Shown one piece after another: positions 27,594-37,793 of a stretch of DNA of 64,000 nucleotides. The notes beneath the pieces are model-generated. The model made no database searches, was not told the origin of the DNA, and saw nothing but the letters and a program-made list of their open reading frames with translations. Origin of the DNA: Oceanospirillum sanctuarii (GTDB taxonomy: Bacteria > Pseudomonadota > Gammaproteobacteria > Pseudomonadales > Halomonadaceae); contig NZ_MTBA01000004.1 of the NCBI RefSeq assembly GCF_002150805.1, positions 62,001 through 126,000 on the forward strand, in the 5' to 3' direction. Positions within the stretch are counted from its first letter, which is position 1; each line of letters begins with the position of its first letter. The position numbers and the translations under genes were made by a program.

Positions 27594-27612
27594 TACATAA
27601 ATAGTTTATGTA
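27594..27612. promoter_or_regulatory. perfect palindrome upstream of the response regulator gene
   Basis: TACATAAA-TAG-TTTATGTA, 8-base arms, 31 bases after the stop of the CXXCW gene and 233 bases before the regulator. It could be an operator. Otherwise 27613-27844 shows nothing recognisable. Confidence 0.45.
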
Positions 27613-27844
27613 GAATTCACTGAACTATTGTCGGATGCACAAAACGGAACCAAACAGTCATGATAGACTGCGAAATGATTCCGAAGGCAGACGAAGTCAG
27701 GTTGAACAGCCTGCAAAGCCCAACAAACAACCCAATAACAGCCCTGTGACCAGTACGGCTCTATGACTAATACAGCCTTGAAGCTAGAACAGCTCTGCGA
27801 ACTAACGACGGCCCACGACAAAAGACAATAAGAAGGGGTTTGCC

Positions 27845-28534
27845 ATGTATAAAATTGTGACTGCTGATGACCATCCTATCTTCCGGGAAGCGATCGCCAA
27901 TGTGGTGCGCAGCCGGTATCCGGACAGCGAAATTCTGGAGACCTGCAATCTGGATGATACCCTTGCTCTGATCGAGCAGGATGACGAGGTCGATCTGGTA
28001 CTGCTCGATCTGAATATGGACGGTATGGATGGCTTTCAGGGCCTGATGCGTCTGCGCGAAATGGCACCTTCAATCCCTGTTGTTATTGTCTCTGCCGAAG
28101 AAGACAAAAAGGTTGTTCTGCAGGCGATCACCTTTGGTGCGGTTGGCTTTATTACCAAATCCTCCCCACGGGATCAGATGCATAAGGCTCTGGAACAGAT
28201 TCTGGCGGGTAGCGTCTATCTACCCTCAGATATTATCCGTGGCGACAATAACTCTTCTGCAAATCTTTCCGGCGCACAGGCGCTGCGCCAGCAGAAACAG
28301 GCAGAAACCATTGACCCTGCACTGCTCTCTTCCCTGACCCGCCGCCAGATTATTGTGCTGCAGCGTATGGCTGAAGGGGAATCCAACAAGCAGATTGCTT
28401 ATACCCTGTCGATTGCTGAAACCACAGTTAAAGCCCACGTATCCGCTATTCTGCGTAAGCTTGGTGTGAGCAACCGCATTCAGGCCGTCATTGCAGCCCG
28501 CGATATCGACTTCTCTGAGCTCTCCCGCTTCTGA
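27845..28534 (+). CDS. LuxR-type response regulator of the alcohol oxidation cluster (AgmR/ExaE/PedR-like)
   Basis: 229 residues: receiver domain (~1-120) with acidic pocket DDH, phosphoacceptor Asp in [10 protein letters not shown] and the conserved Lys in FITKSSP, and a LuxR helix-turn-helix (~150-215) with [48 protein letters not shown]. In pseudomonads regulators of this kind switch on the ethanol/PQQ genes. No histidine kinase gene is adjacent. The CDS is followed by a bidirectional terminator. Confidence 0.9.
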   Translation: MYKIVTADDHPIFREAIANVVRSRYPDSEILETCNLDDTLALIEQDDEVDLVLLDLNMDGMDGFQGLMRLREMAPSIPVVIVSAEEDKKVVLQAITFGAVGFITKSSPRDQMHKALEQILAGSVYLPSDIIRGDNNSSANLSGAQALRQQKQAETIDPALLSSLTRRQIIVLQRMAEGESNKQIAYTLSIAETTVKAHVSAILRKLGVSNRIQAVIAARDIDFSELSRF

Positions 28535-28580
28535 GCTAACGGTTTTAGATCTCTGCGTCAGAGTCATCAGTCAGCCATCA

Positions 28581-28605
28581 AAAAGCCCGCATATAGCGGG
28601 CTTTT
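28581..28605. terminator. bidirectional Rho-independent terminator
   Basis: AAAAGCCCGC-ATATA-GCGGGCTTTT between the convergent response regulator and chemoreceptor genes. Confidence 0.88.
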
Positions 28606-28630
28606 AGCGTTTGTTAACGGCTATCAAACA

Positions 28631-30301
28631 TCAATCCGGCAGATAGCCCACACGGAAGCCTCCCCAGTGGCGACCATTCACAAAGACAGGAACAGAGAGG
28701 TCGTGCAGAACCTCGCCCGTATCCCGTTTGTAGGTTTGCAACAGTAGCTTCTCCTGATGCTGACCACCACGCTGGCCGGTTTTGTCGTTGAAGATTCGCT
28801 TGCTACGGCTCTTCACCAGATCCACTTCAGGATCACCGCTTTCTTTATGGGCATACTGGTTATTGTGGGTTGGTACATAGCCGTGATCGTCGATCATGAT
28901 CGCGTATGCAAAGCCATTAGAGTTCAGAGTATCTTCCTGAATGGCCGGTAGCACCCGATCCGTAAACTGATCAAAACGGGTCGAGTATTTCTGCGGGTTT
29001 GTACCGGAAATCGGCTGGTAGTTGCGATCAAACAGGTCATCCATGGTCAGAGTGCCACTGGCAACAGCCTGCTCAAAGGCCTCCTGCACGCGTTCCGCTG
29101 CCCGACGACAGGCTGCGTAACTATCGCGATGTTTACCTGCTGCCGCCTGACGGGCAAGCTCTGCAGTAATGGTCTCAGCGCCATGCATCAGACTTTCTGC
29201 CTGGGTCGAAAGATCGTGCATCTGACCATTCCCCTCCGTCACTTCCTCTTTCAGGGAAGAGATAGAGCGGGAGATATCTTCGATATGTTCATGGCTATGC
29301 ACCACGGCTTCAGCAATACTGCTGATCTGATGCTCAACCTCATCAAATTGATTGGCCATATCCCCCAGACGATTACCCACAGTTTCAACTTTCTCGGAGC
29401 CAAAGTTGATACGGGAAACCAGATCTTCGATAGTGGTCACCACTTCCTGTGTACTGGACTGAATCTCCTGCACGATATTGGCAACCTGCTGGGTGGAGTC
29501 AGAAGTACGACTGGCAAGGCTACGCACCTCATCTGCAACGACTGCGAAGCCACGACCGTGTTCACCGGCACGGGCGGCTTCAATCGCTGCGTTCAGCGCC
29601 AGCAGATTGGTTTGTTCAGCGATACCCTCAATAACTCGGGTTACATCCTGAATCATGTCGGATTTTTCGTTCAGCTGATTGATCAGCCCCAGAGTATGGT
29701 CTGTGCGGGAGCTGATATCCCGCATCTGGGCAATCGCTTCCTGCAGCTCATCACGACCGGTAAAGCTGTACTCTTTTGCCTGAGTCGCCAGTTCAGTAAC
29801 ACTACTGGCGTTCACAGAAACCTGTTGCATGGTAACGGTGATGGATTCGACGCGAGTGGAGACTTTTTCAACTTCGTCCTGCTGAATATCCAGGCGCTTA
29901 TCCATCTGATCAGCCAGGTGAGATACTTCTGCAGTAGCGATGGCGGTTTTACTGGCAGTACCGCCAAGGGCTTCTGCCATTAAACGTAGCTTGGCATAAC
30001 CACCGACAAAGCGACTGACCGGTGTACCTGTCATACCCTGTTGCTGAAGGGCGGAGCGTGCCTGTTGAAGGTCTTCAGTAGTGACTTCTTCTTTCCTTAA
30101 CAGACCATCCAATACCGGATGTGAGCCTCCACTGGCTCTGCCGCCAGTTAATGCCAGCAACACCGGTAAGGCTGCAGCAATTAATAGGCCTATGCCCCAG
30201 GCCGTTGGAATCGTGTCGGACAGCATGCCAAACAGCACACCACCTAAGACCGGTATCCCTGCCGCTATCTGAATTATTTTTGGATTAGCCGTTGAACTCA
30301 T
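28631..30301 (-). CDS. chemoreceptor with a C-terminal (cytoplasmic) sensory domain
   Basis: 556 residues from ATG 30301; a TTG six bases further out is also possible. Two short membrane segments lie at the N-terminus (~8-55) with almost no periplasmic loop. The signalling core is [20 protein letters not shown] and [16 protein letters not shown]. After it, residues ~400-556 form a separate alpha/beta domain ([18 protein letters not shown] ... [22 protein letters not shown]) that resembles a Cache/PAS-like sensor. The order is therefore reversed relative to classical receptors, and it should monitor a cytoplasmic signal. Confidence 0.88.
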   Translation of the reverse strand: MSSTANPKIIQIAAGIPVLGGVLFGMLSDTIPTAWGIGLLIAAALPVLLALTGGRASGGSHPVLDGLLRKEEVTTEDLQQARSALQQQGMTGTPVSRFVGGYAKLRLMAEALGGTASKTAIATAEVSHLADQMDKRLDIQQDEVEKVSTRVESITVTMQQVSVNASSVTELATQAKEYSFTGRDELQEAIAQMRDISSRTDHTLGLINQLNEKSDMIQDVTRVIEGIAEQTNLLALNAAIEAARAGEHGRGFAVVADEVRSLASRTSDSTQQVANIVQEIQSSTQEVVTTIEDLVSRINFGSEKVETVGNRLGDMANQFDEVEHQISSIAEAVVHSHEHIEDISRSISSLKEEVTEGNGQMHDLSTQAESLMHGAETITAELARQAAAGKHRDSYAACRRAAERVQEAFEQAVASGTLTMDDLFDRNYQPISGTNPQKYSTRFDQFTDRVLPAIQEDTLNSNGFAYAIMIDDHGYVPTHNNQYAHKESGDPEVDLVKSRSKRIFNDKTGQRGGQHQEKLLLQTYKRDTGEVLHDLSVPVFVNGRHWGGFRVGYLPD

Positions 30302-30307
30302 ACGCAA

Positions 30308-30542
30308 ATCAGCTCCACCCTGCCTGCACAGGAACTTGTTGTAATAATTGTTGTGGTTATAAGTTTTTTATTATTTTGGAACTCCATAATAAGGCCTGAT
30401 GCCATAGCAATACGCCCTACTTTAGTCCAACAAAACTAACCACTTAGCGTAAGATGACAGCAAAATTCACTATTTTATTAGCTGCAACGCACAATATTGG
30501 TATGACCTACAAGGGTTTCTACTAGGTTGCTTACAGTGAGAA
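30308..30542. other. AT-rich intergenic region upstream of the chemoreceptor
   Basis: About 235 bases of AT-rich sequence that should hold the chemoreceptor promoter. No defined element could be assigned. Confidence 0.35.
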
Positions 30543-30570
30543 ACAAAAAACCACCTGAAATCAGGCGGTT
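30543..30570 (-). terminator. terminator of msrB
   Basis: AACCACCTGA-AA-TCAGGCGGTT (one mismatch) with six A on the plus-strand left side, i.e. a T tract on the minus strand, ~50 bases past the msrB stop. Confidence 0.7.
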
Positions 30571-30622
30571 CCGAAGAGAGATGTAGAGTTCTTAGACTAT
30601 CCCAGTCTCTATAACTCCAGTG

Positions 30623-31108
30623 TCAGGCGGGAACAAAACGCAGAGCAACGCCGTTGTTGCACCAACGTTCTCCGGTCGGCTTAGGACCATCGTTGAACAC
30701 ATGCCCCTGATGACCACCGCAACGGGTGCAATGGTATTCAGTACGGGGATAGATCAGCTTGAAATCGGTCTTGGTGCCGATATGTCCTTCAACCACAGTA
30801 AAGAAACTTGGCCAGCCGGTGCCGCTGTCGTATTTCATCTCTGAGGTAAACAACAGCAGATCACAACCTGCGCAGCGATACTCCCCTTTACGCTTCTCTT
30901 CGTTCAGGGGACTGGTAAATGCACGCTCAGTGCCCTCTTCACGGAGCACATAAAACTGCATCTTGTCGAGGCGCTCTTTCCACTCTTTATGGCTGAGCTT
31001 AAGGGGTTCGATCTGATGATCCGGCCGATGGCTGGCCTCTAAGGCAGGAACAAAGGAAATAGCTGCCGGAAAACCAACCAGCGCCTGTAAAAAAGTACGA
31101 CGTTTCAT
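30623..31108 (-). CDS. msrB: peptide methionine (R)-S-oxide reductase, Tat-exported
   Basis: 161 residues from the ATG at 31108 with AGGAG six bases upstream; the earlier in-frame start is not supported. The N-terminus KRRTFLQALVGFPAAISFVPA is a twin-arginine signal, so this is a periplasmic form. The zinc CxxC pairs (CAGC, CTRC) and the reducing Cys in ERWCNNGVALRF are present, with GTGWPSF. It reduces methionine-R-sulfoxide in oxidised periplasmic proteins. Monocistronic with its own terminator. Confidence 0.92.
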   Translation of the reverse strand: MKRRTFLQALVGFPAAISFVPALEASHRPDHQIEPLKLSHKEWKERLDKMQFYVLREEGTERAFTSPLNEEKRKGEYRCAGCDLLLFTSEMKYDSGTGWPSFFTVVEGHIGTKTDFKLIYPRTEYHCTRCGGHQGHVFNDGPKPTGERWCNNGVALRFVPA

Positions 31109-31222
31109 CGGGTACTCCTGACTCACGAAAAACAAATAACCTAGAACAAAGGCTTTGATGTCTATACGCAGGCAATACCCGATATGGATTCAATCGGTAA
31201 AGGGTGAGTTGATCAAAACTCA

Positions 31223-32659
31223 TCAGGCATCACTTCGTTTCCAGAAACCCTGACTGCCACCCGCCTGCTCCGGATCAAACCAGTTCAGGTTTTCATGCAG
31301 AGACACCACTTCGCCGACAATGATCAGTGACGGCGGCTCGACCTGCTTATCAGCGATATGCTCGGCCAGAGTTCCCAGAGTAGCGATATAGTTTTTCTGG
31401 TTACGGGTCGTACCCTGCTGAATCAGAGCTGCCGGAGTGTCTGCACTTCGGCCATGGGCAATCAACTGTCGGGTGATTTCCGGTAAACCCACCAGCCCCA
31501 TATAGAACACAAGAGTCTGAGACGGTGTAGCAAGTTCCGTCCAGGGCAGATTGCTACTACCATCTTTCAGGTGACCGGTGACAAAACGAACTGACTGGGC
31601 ATGATCTCTGTGAGTTAGCGGGATACCAGCATAAGCGGCACAACCGGATGCTGCGGTAATGCCCGGCACCACCTGAAACGGCACGCGGTTCTGACTCAGC
31701 GTTTCGATCTCCTCACCGCCGCGACCAAAGATAAAGGGATCACCGCCTTTCAGGCGAAGTACCCGTTTACCCTGCAACGCCAGATCCACTAACAACTGGT
31801 TAATATCCCCCTGAGGCACCGCATGATCAGAACGGGCTTTGCCCACATAGATGCGTTCAGCATCGCTACGGCAAAGATCAACAATCTCAGGCGCCACCAG
31901 ACGGTCATAAAGCACCACATCTGCCTGCTGGATCAGACGAACCGCACGCAGCGTCAGTAGTTCCGGATCCCCCGGCCCACCGCCAACCAGATACACTTCA
32001 CCCGTTACCACGCCGGTTTCGGCTTCAGCCTGAGCGAGATTATTTTCCAGTAGCTGTGATGCCTGTGCTTCACGGCCGGAAAGCATCAGCTCACCTACCG
32101 CACCTTCAAGCTGCTGCGACCAGAAACGCTCACGCAATTTCAAAGTCGGGAATAAGGCTTTAACCCGATCTGCACCCTGATGAACCAGTTTCGCCAGATG
32201 ACCAAAGGAACGGGGAATCAAAGATTCAAGACGGGCTTTCATAATACGCGCCAGCACGGGTGCTTCACCGGTAGAGCCCACCGCAATCAACACCGGATGA
32301 CGATCAATCAGATAAGGCAGGGAGACGTTAGACCATTCCGGGTGAGCCGCCACATTCACCAGTCGTCCCTTCGCCTTTAGCTCAGCCGCCTGCTGTTGCA
32401 GCTCCTCCCTTGCGCCTTCAGCCAGAATCACTAACGGATAAAGCTCAGCCTTGGTAAGCGCCTGCTCCATAGCGATTTCAGCAACATCATGCTCCTGCAT
32501 CAACTGCTGCAATCCTTCACTTAAAGGCTGGGAAGCAGCGACAGCGACTTTGGCTCCGGCTCTTAACAAAGCCTGAAGCTTACGGCGGGCAGTATCATCA
32601 TGGCCGATCACTACGGCACCAAATTCCTGGGTATTCGCCATCAGGGGGAGCATTTTCAT
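31223..32659 (-). CDS. cysG: siroheme synthase CysG with a degenerate dehydrogenase domain
   Basis: 478 residues. The C-terminal half (~215-460) is an intact uroporphyrinogen-III C-methyltransferase: YLVGGGPGDPELLTLRAVRLIQ, LKGGDPFIFGRGGEE and VVPGITAASGCAAYAGIPLTHRD. The N-terminal half aligns with precorrin-2 dehydrogenase/ferrochelatase, but the NAD motif GGGxVA reads GHDDTA (residues ~19-24), and the catalytic Asp of CNVVD is Ala (VNVAAHP, ~102-107). The methylation step should work; the oxidation and iron-insertion steps are doubtful. Confidence 0.88.
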   Translation of the reverse strand: MKMLPLMANTQEFGAVVIGHDDTARRKLQALLRAGAKVAVAASQPLSEGLQQLMQEHDVAEIAMEQALTKAELYPLVILAEGAREELQQQAAELKAKGRLVNVAAHPEWSNVSLPYLIDRHPVLIAVGSTGEAPVLARIMKARLESLIPRSFGHLAKLVHQGADRVKALFPTLKLRERFWSQQLEGAVGELMLSGREAQASQLLENNLAQAEAETGVVTGEVYLVGGGPGDPELLTLRAVRLIQQADVVLYDRLVAPEIVDLCRSDAERIYVGKARSDHAVPQGDINQLLVDLALQGKRVLRLKGGDPFIFGRGGEEIETLSQNRVPFQVVPGITAASGCAAYAGIPLTHRDHAQSVRFVTGHLKDGSSNLPWTELATPSQTLVFYMGLVGLPEITRQLIAHGRSADTPAALIQQGTTRNQKNYIATLGTLAEHIADKQVEPPSLIIVGEVVSLHENLNWFDPEQAGGSQGFWKRSDA

Positions 32660-32803
32660 GGGCTGATCTCACAAGGGGAAGGACAGGTTTAATTTTATAT
32701 AACCAAATCAAAGATACAAGAAATCTTTTATAACCAATTTGGAGCACCAGAACTCAAAAATGCACCAGATTCGTGCAAAAAAGGGTAAATAAACCACCTG
32801 ATA

Positions 32804-32843
32804 TAAAAAAACGGCCTGTGCTTTTCAGCATAGGCCGTTTTCT
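32804..32843 (-). terminator. Rho-independent terminator of serS
   Basis: ACGGCCT (32811-32817) and AGGCCGT (32832-32838) with further pairing inside; seven A on the plus-strand left side, i.e. a T tract on the minus strand, about 25 bases past the serS stop. Confidence 0.85.
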
Positions 32844-32864
32844 TGCGCGCGATACTTAAGCAGA

Positions 32865-34151
<1,287 letters not shown>

Positions 34152-34173
34152 TTAGTTACAGTCATATTCCCGG

Positions 34174-34551
34174 TCAGGCAAGCTGCCTGCCCAACCACAT
34201 GCCAACGGCTACCGCAGCCAGACAGCAAACGACACTCAAAACAATGTACAGTATTGCTGCGGATACCCGCCCGCTTTGAAAAAGATTCAGTGATTCCAGT
34301 GCGAAGGTTGAAAAGGTGGTAAATGCTCCGGTAAAACCTGCCATCAGAATCGCCTGAGCGTGAGGCTCAAGCTTTAGCTGCTGGACCAGAAGGGTGTACA
34401 GAAAACCAATCAGTACAGAACCAAGAACATTGACCGTCAGCGTTCCGTAAGGAAAGCCCCGCCCAAACCATTGAGTGACCAAGCCGACAACCCAGTAACG
34501 CCCCATCGCTCCGAATGCTCCGCCAATCGCAACGGCTAACATCTGATTCAT
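34174..34551 (-). CDS. crcB: fluoride exporter CrcB (Fluc)
   Basis: 125 residues with four membrane segments and the family motifs GAFGAMGRYW near the N-terminus and GFTGAFTTFSTFALE. It forms dual-topology dimers that lower cytoplasmic fluoride. No fluoride riboswitch pattern is apparent upstream. Cotranscribed with serS by spacing. Confidence 0.93.
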   Translation of the reverse strand: MNQMLAVAIGGAFGAMGRYWVVGLVTQWFGRGFPYGTLTVNVLGSVLIGFLYTLLVQQLKLEPHAQAILMAGFTGAFTTFSTFALESLNLFQSGRVSAAILYIVLSVVCCLAAVAVGMWLGRQLA

Positions 34552-34712
34552 GATGGCTCCCTTTTTAAGGTTTACGGGGTTGGGCTTAGAGGCTGAATAA
34601 CAACAGCCAATTCACTGAAATCCAAGGGGCAACATTGTAGAGAAAAGAGCAGCATTTCCAAAGCCCCTGCCAGTGAATAATCACGGATAAATTGATACAT
34701 GGGCGCTTTAAA

Positions 34713-34741
34713 TAAAAAAAGCCCGCCAATAAATGGCGGGC
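34713..34741 (-). terminator. Rho-independent terminator of the hemerythrin gene
   Basis: GCCCGCC-AATAAAT-GGCGGGC with eight or so A on the plus-strand left side, i.e. a T tract on the minus strand, 52 bases past the stop. Confidence 0.88.
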
Positions 34742-34792
34742 AGCTTTCAACAACTCACAGGTTTAAGGATATTCGTTGAGACAAAAAGATGA

Positions 34793-35347
34793 TCAGGCTA
34801 CAGCTTCCTGCTGAATCAGAGACTTATAAAGTCGCTTATATTCTTCTGCGACGTTGTCACCAAAGAGAGGGTCTTCCCGGGTTTGCAATTTAACCTGCAG
34901 GTTGAGCCAGTCTTTATCCTGCATCAGTTTTTCCAGCAGAGGGAATACGGTGCCTTCTTCCTGGTTCAGGTGGTCATACTGCTGGCGGATAAAGTCTTCC
35001 AACCGCTGATTGAATACATCCATGGAAACAACAGAATCCATCAGAATGCTTTCAATAAGCTGCTGGAACTCACGGGTATTATCACGGATCAGCTTGTGTT
35101 CGGCTTCAACTTCTAACAACGCTTGTTTGCTGGAAGGGTATTGCTGGGTTGCGTAATCGTAGATCTGATCTTCAAGGGGATGGTGGTGGGCATCGGCGTA
35201 ATCAACAATGTAGGTGACAACGTCCAGTATCAGTTGGTAATCAGGGCGCTCACCCTCTTTGAGACTTACCAGCTTATCTTTAAGAACTTCCAGCAGTCGG
35301 CTGAGATTCAGATGGTCCAGATGCAGTTGTGACATGATGGTACTCAT
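34793..35347 (-). CDS. hemerythrin-domain protein
   Basis: 184 residues; AGGAGG before the ATG. The non-heme di-iron ligands of the hemerythrin fold are placed as expected: His in QLHLDHLNLSRLL, HHHPLEDQIYD, EAEHKLI and YDHLNQEEGTVFP. It likely binds O2 or NO, or protects iron-sulfur proteins. The region 5' to it (35348-35664) has no gene. Confidence 0.88.
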   Translation of the reverse strand: MSTIMSQLHLDHLNLSRLLEVLKDKLVSLKEGERPDYQLILDVVTYIVDYADAHHHPLEDQIYDYATQQYPSSKQALLEVEAEHKLIRDNTREFQQLIESILMDSVVSMDVFNQRLEDFIRQQYDHLNQEEGTVFPLLEKLMQDKDWLNLQVKLQTREDPLFGDNVAEEYKRLYKSLIQQEAVA

Positions 35348-35664
35348 CTCACACCTCCTATTTTCGGTAGGGAAATAAACCGCACAAGCGGTTTAGCTTG
35401 CTTAAGTCATTACCGGCCCTTTTTATTTTTAACTTCAATTTCTGAGTTGGCGGTAACGCTTTTCCAAAACGCCCTATCGAATATAGTCAGCCCCGAAAAA
35501 ACTGCTCATGACCTGCATCAAATATACCGGATAAAAAGCAGGGCTATTTGTCGCATGTCTGACTTGCTACAAACGAAGTGCAAACCTGCCTTCTATGTAG
35601 CCCTAAAACGCACCAAAACAGCGCGTGAAAAATGAGAAAAAACGAACAATAGAGAGACCGGGAA
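35348..35664. other. intergenic region between rarA and the hemerythrin gene
   Basis: About 317 bases. A short plus-strand frame (35447-35635) lacks a ribosome site and protein-like composition. No clear promoter, FNR site or terminator was found. Confidence 0.4.
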
Positions 35665-37005
35665 TCAATACTTATCGGGATAGCGCTTCAGATCACTGGC
35701 GGCGTCTTTTTCCGCCAGCCATTGCAGCTTCTGCGCGATCTTTTGCTCCAGCCCACGATTTTCAGGATAGTAGTAGCGGGTGTGCGCCAGCTCTTCCGGG
35801 AAGTAATTTTCACCTGCTGCATAAGCATCCGGTTCATCATGGGCATAGCGATACTCTTGTCCGAAGCCCATCTCTTTCATCAGCTTAGTCGGCGCATTTC
35901 GCAGGTGAACCGGCACATCGTAATTACCGGTTTCGACCACATGGGCACGAGCCTGATTGTACGCCTTGTAGGCAGCATTACTCTTCGGCGCGGAGGCCAG
36001 GTAGAGAATCGCCTGCGCAACAGCAAGCTCTCCTTCCGGGCTGCCAAGGCGCTCCTGAACATCCCAGGCATTAAGACAGAGCTGTAGCGCACGGGGATCG
36101 GCATTACCGATCTCTTCGCTCGCCATACGCACGACACGCCGGGCTATATAGAGCGGATCACAGCCACCATCGAGCATACGGCAGAACCAGTAGAGTGCGG
36201 CATCCGGCGCTGAACCCCGCACAGACTTGTGCAGGGCAGAGATCTGCTCGTAAAAGAGATCACCGCCTTTATCCATCCGGCGGGTACTTTCTGCCAGCAC
36301 CTCGGTCATCACCTGAGCATTGATCTGCCGTCCGTCCGAGGTATCTTCCGCCAGATCCGAAGCGACTTCCAAAAGATTCAGCGCACGTCGGGCATCGCCA
36401 TCAGCGGCTTTGGCCAATAGCTCCAGATGCTGATCATCAACCTGCAGATTCTGTTCACCCAAGCCCCGTTCGGTATCGGTTACCGCATGACGCAAAACCT
36501 GCACCAGATCGTCCGCCTCGAGACTCCGCAGTACATAAACACGGGCACGGGAAAGCAGTGCATTATTGAGTTCAAAGGAGGGGTTTTCCGTGGTCGCACC
36601 GACAAAGATAAAAGTGCCGTCTTCCACAAAAGGCAAAAAAGCATCCTGCTGGGATTTGTTAAAGCGGTGCACCTCATCGACAAAGAGCAGGGTTTTACCA
36701 CCGTGAGCCCGGGTCTGCTGAGCACGCTCTACTGCTGTCCGAATCTCTTTTACCCCGGACAATACAGCCGAAATACTTTCAAAACGTGCCTTAGTCAGCT
36801 CTGCGATCAAGCGGGCCAGCGTGGTTTTACCCACCCCCGGCGGCCCCCAGAAAATCATCGAGTGCAGCTGATCCCGTTCAATCGCCTGACGCAGAGGTTT
36901 ATCTGCTGCCAGCAGGTGCTGCTGACCGGAGTATTCATCCAGGGTACGTGGACGCATACGGGCAGCCAGCGGCTGCCACTTAGGTTCTTCGGCAAAGAGA
37001 TCCAT
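35665..37005 (-). CDS. rarA: replication-associated recombination protein RarA (MgsA)
   Basis: 446 residues. It is an AAA+ ATPase that acts at stalled replication forks with RecA and SSB. Walker [12 protein letters not shown], Walker [21 protein letters not shown] and sensor 1 [12 protein letters not shown] are visible, followed by the C-terminal tetramer domain ([27 protein letters not shown]). It is 12 bases from lolA and the last gene of the ftsK-lolA-rarA operon. Confidence 0.95.
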   Translation of the reverse strand: MDLFAEEPKWQPLAARMRPRTLDEYSGQQHLLAADKPLRQAIERDQLHSMIFWGPPGVGKTTLARLIAELTKARFESISAVLSGVKEIRTAVERAQQTRAHGGKTLLFVDEVHRFNKSQQDAFLPFVEDGTFIFVGATTENPSFELNNALLSRARVYVLRSLEADDLVQVLRHAVTDTERGLGEQNLQVDDQHLELLAKAADGDARRALNLLEVASDLAEDTSDGRQINAQVMTEVLAESTRRMDKGGDLFYEQISALHKSVRGSAPDAALYWFCRMLDGGCDPLYIARRVVRMASEEIGNADPRALQLCLNAWDVQERLGSPEGELAVAQAILYLASAPKSNAAYKAYNQARAHVVETGNYDVPVHLRNAPTKLMKEMGFGQEYRYAHDEPDAYAAGENYFPEELAHTRYYYPENRGLEQKIAQKLQWLAEKDAASDLKRYPDKY

Positions 37006-37017
37006 ATCGGAAAGGGC

Positions 37018-37692
37018 TTACTGCATGATCACGTCGACACCTTCCGGTATCGCAAAGGTAAAACGGTCTTCGGCAAGCTCAGGATTCAGCTTGGTAGAGA
37101 AAAGCTCGATAGAGGTACGCTGGCCAAGACTATCAGACAGCAGCAAAGAAGCCAGTTCATCCGCCACAAAGCTCAGGCGCAGCTCTTCAAACAGTGATTC
37201 CTGACCAGTAGGAATCAGCAGAAACTCTTTGAACTGAGCGCTTTCGCGGGTCAGCTTGATGGTAAAACGTTCTTCAATCGAATCGATATTGCCACTCAGC
37301 AGCATGGCTGGTGTACGGTTCTGAGACGGATCCATCTGTTGAACGGTTACCTGCTCCAGATCCGGGTCGAACAACCACAGGGTTTCACCATCGGATACCA
37401 CGGTCTGAGGGAAAGGGTTTTCGGTTTCCCAGTAGAACTTACCGGGTCGGGCAAGGCTCAGATGGCCGGAAACTTCCTGCAGACGACTGCCTTTAGCGTC
37501 CAGAATACGCTGCTGAAAATCTGCATCCAGCGTCTCCATTTTAGCCAGGAGCTCCCCAAGCTGATGAGCTGCCGCAGAACTGCTGGTATCAGAGCTGGCA
37601 GCATTTTGAGCTGAATTGTCCGCCTGAACAGAAGAGATCTGAAACAGAAACACACTGATAATTGCCAACACAAAAGCGTTAAAACGTTGCAT
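37018..37692 (-). CDS. lolA: outer-membrane lipoprotein carrier protein LolA
   Basis: 224 residues from the ATG at 37692, which has AAGGA six bases upstream and starts the signal peptide QRFNAFVLAIISVFLFQISSVQA. The frame continues upstream only because of a tandem 15-base repeat. The body (LARPGKFYWETENPFPQTVVSDGETLWLFDPDLEQVTVQ) is the LolA beta-sheet that shields lipoprotein acyl chains on the way from LolCDE to LolB. Confidence 0.94.
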   Translation of the reverse strand: MQRFNAFVLAIISVFLFQISSVQADNSAQNAASSDTSSSAAAHQLGELLAKMETLDADFQQRILDAKGSRLQEVSGHLSLARPGKFYWETENPFPQTVVSDGETLWLFDPDLEQVTVQQMDPSQNRTPAMLLSGNIDSIEERFTIKLTRESAQFKEFLLIPTGQESLFEELRLSFVADELASLLLSDSLGQRTSIELFSTKLNPELAEDRFTFAIPEGVDVIMQ

Positions 37693-37709
37693 AGAATTCC
37701 TTAAGCTAA

Positions 37710-37776
37710 GATCCACAAAACTCAGATCTACAAAACTATGATCTTCAAAATCAGGATCCTCAAAATCAGGATCCAC
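37710..37776. repeat. 15-base tandem repeat between ftsK and lolA
   Basis: Units beginning GATC: 37710-37724, 37725-37739, 37740-37754, 37755-37769 and a partial unit to 37776. Unit consensus GATCYWCAAAAYYAK. The length is a multiple of three, so it reads as a D-P/H-x-F repeat on the minus strand. It separates ftsK and lolA by about 100 bases. Confidence 0.85.
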
Positions 37777-37793
37777 TTTCCCTTAAGTCAGGG

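Noticed and set aside
34552-34712. Possible fluoride riboswitch upstream of crcB
   Set aside because: No match to the conserved fluoride aptamer pattern on the minus strand.
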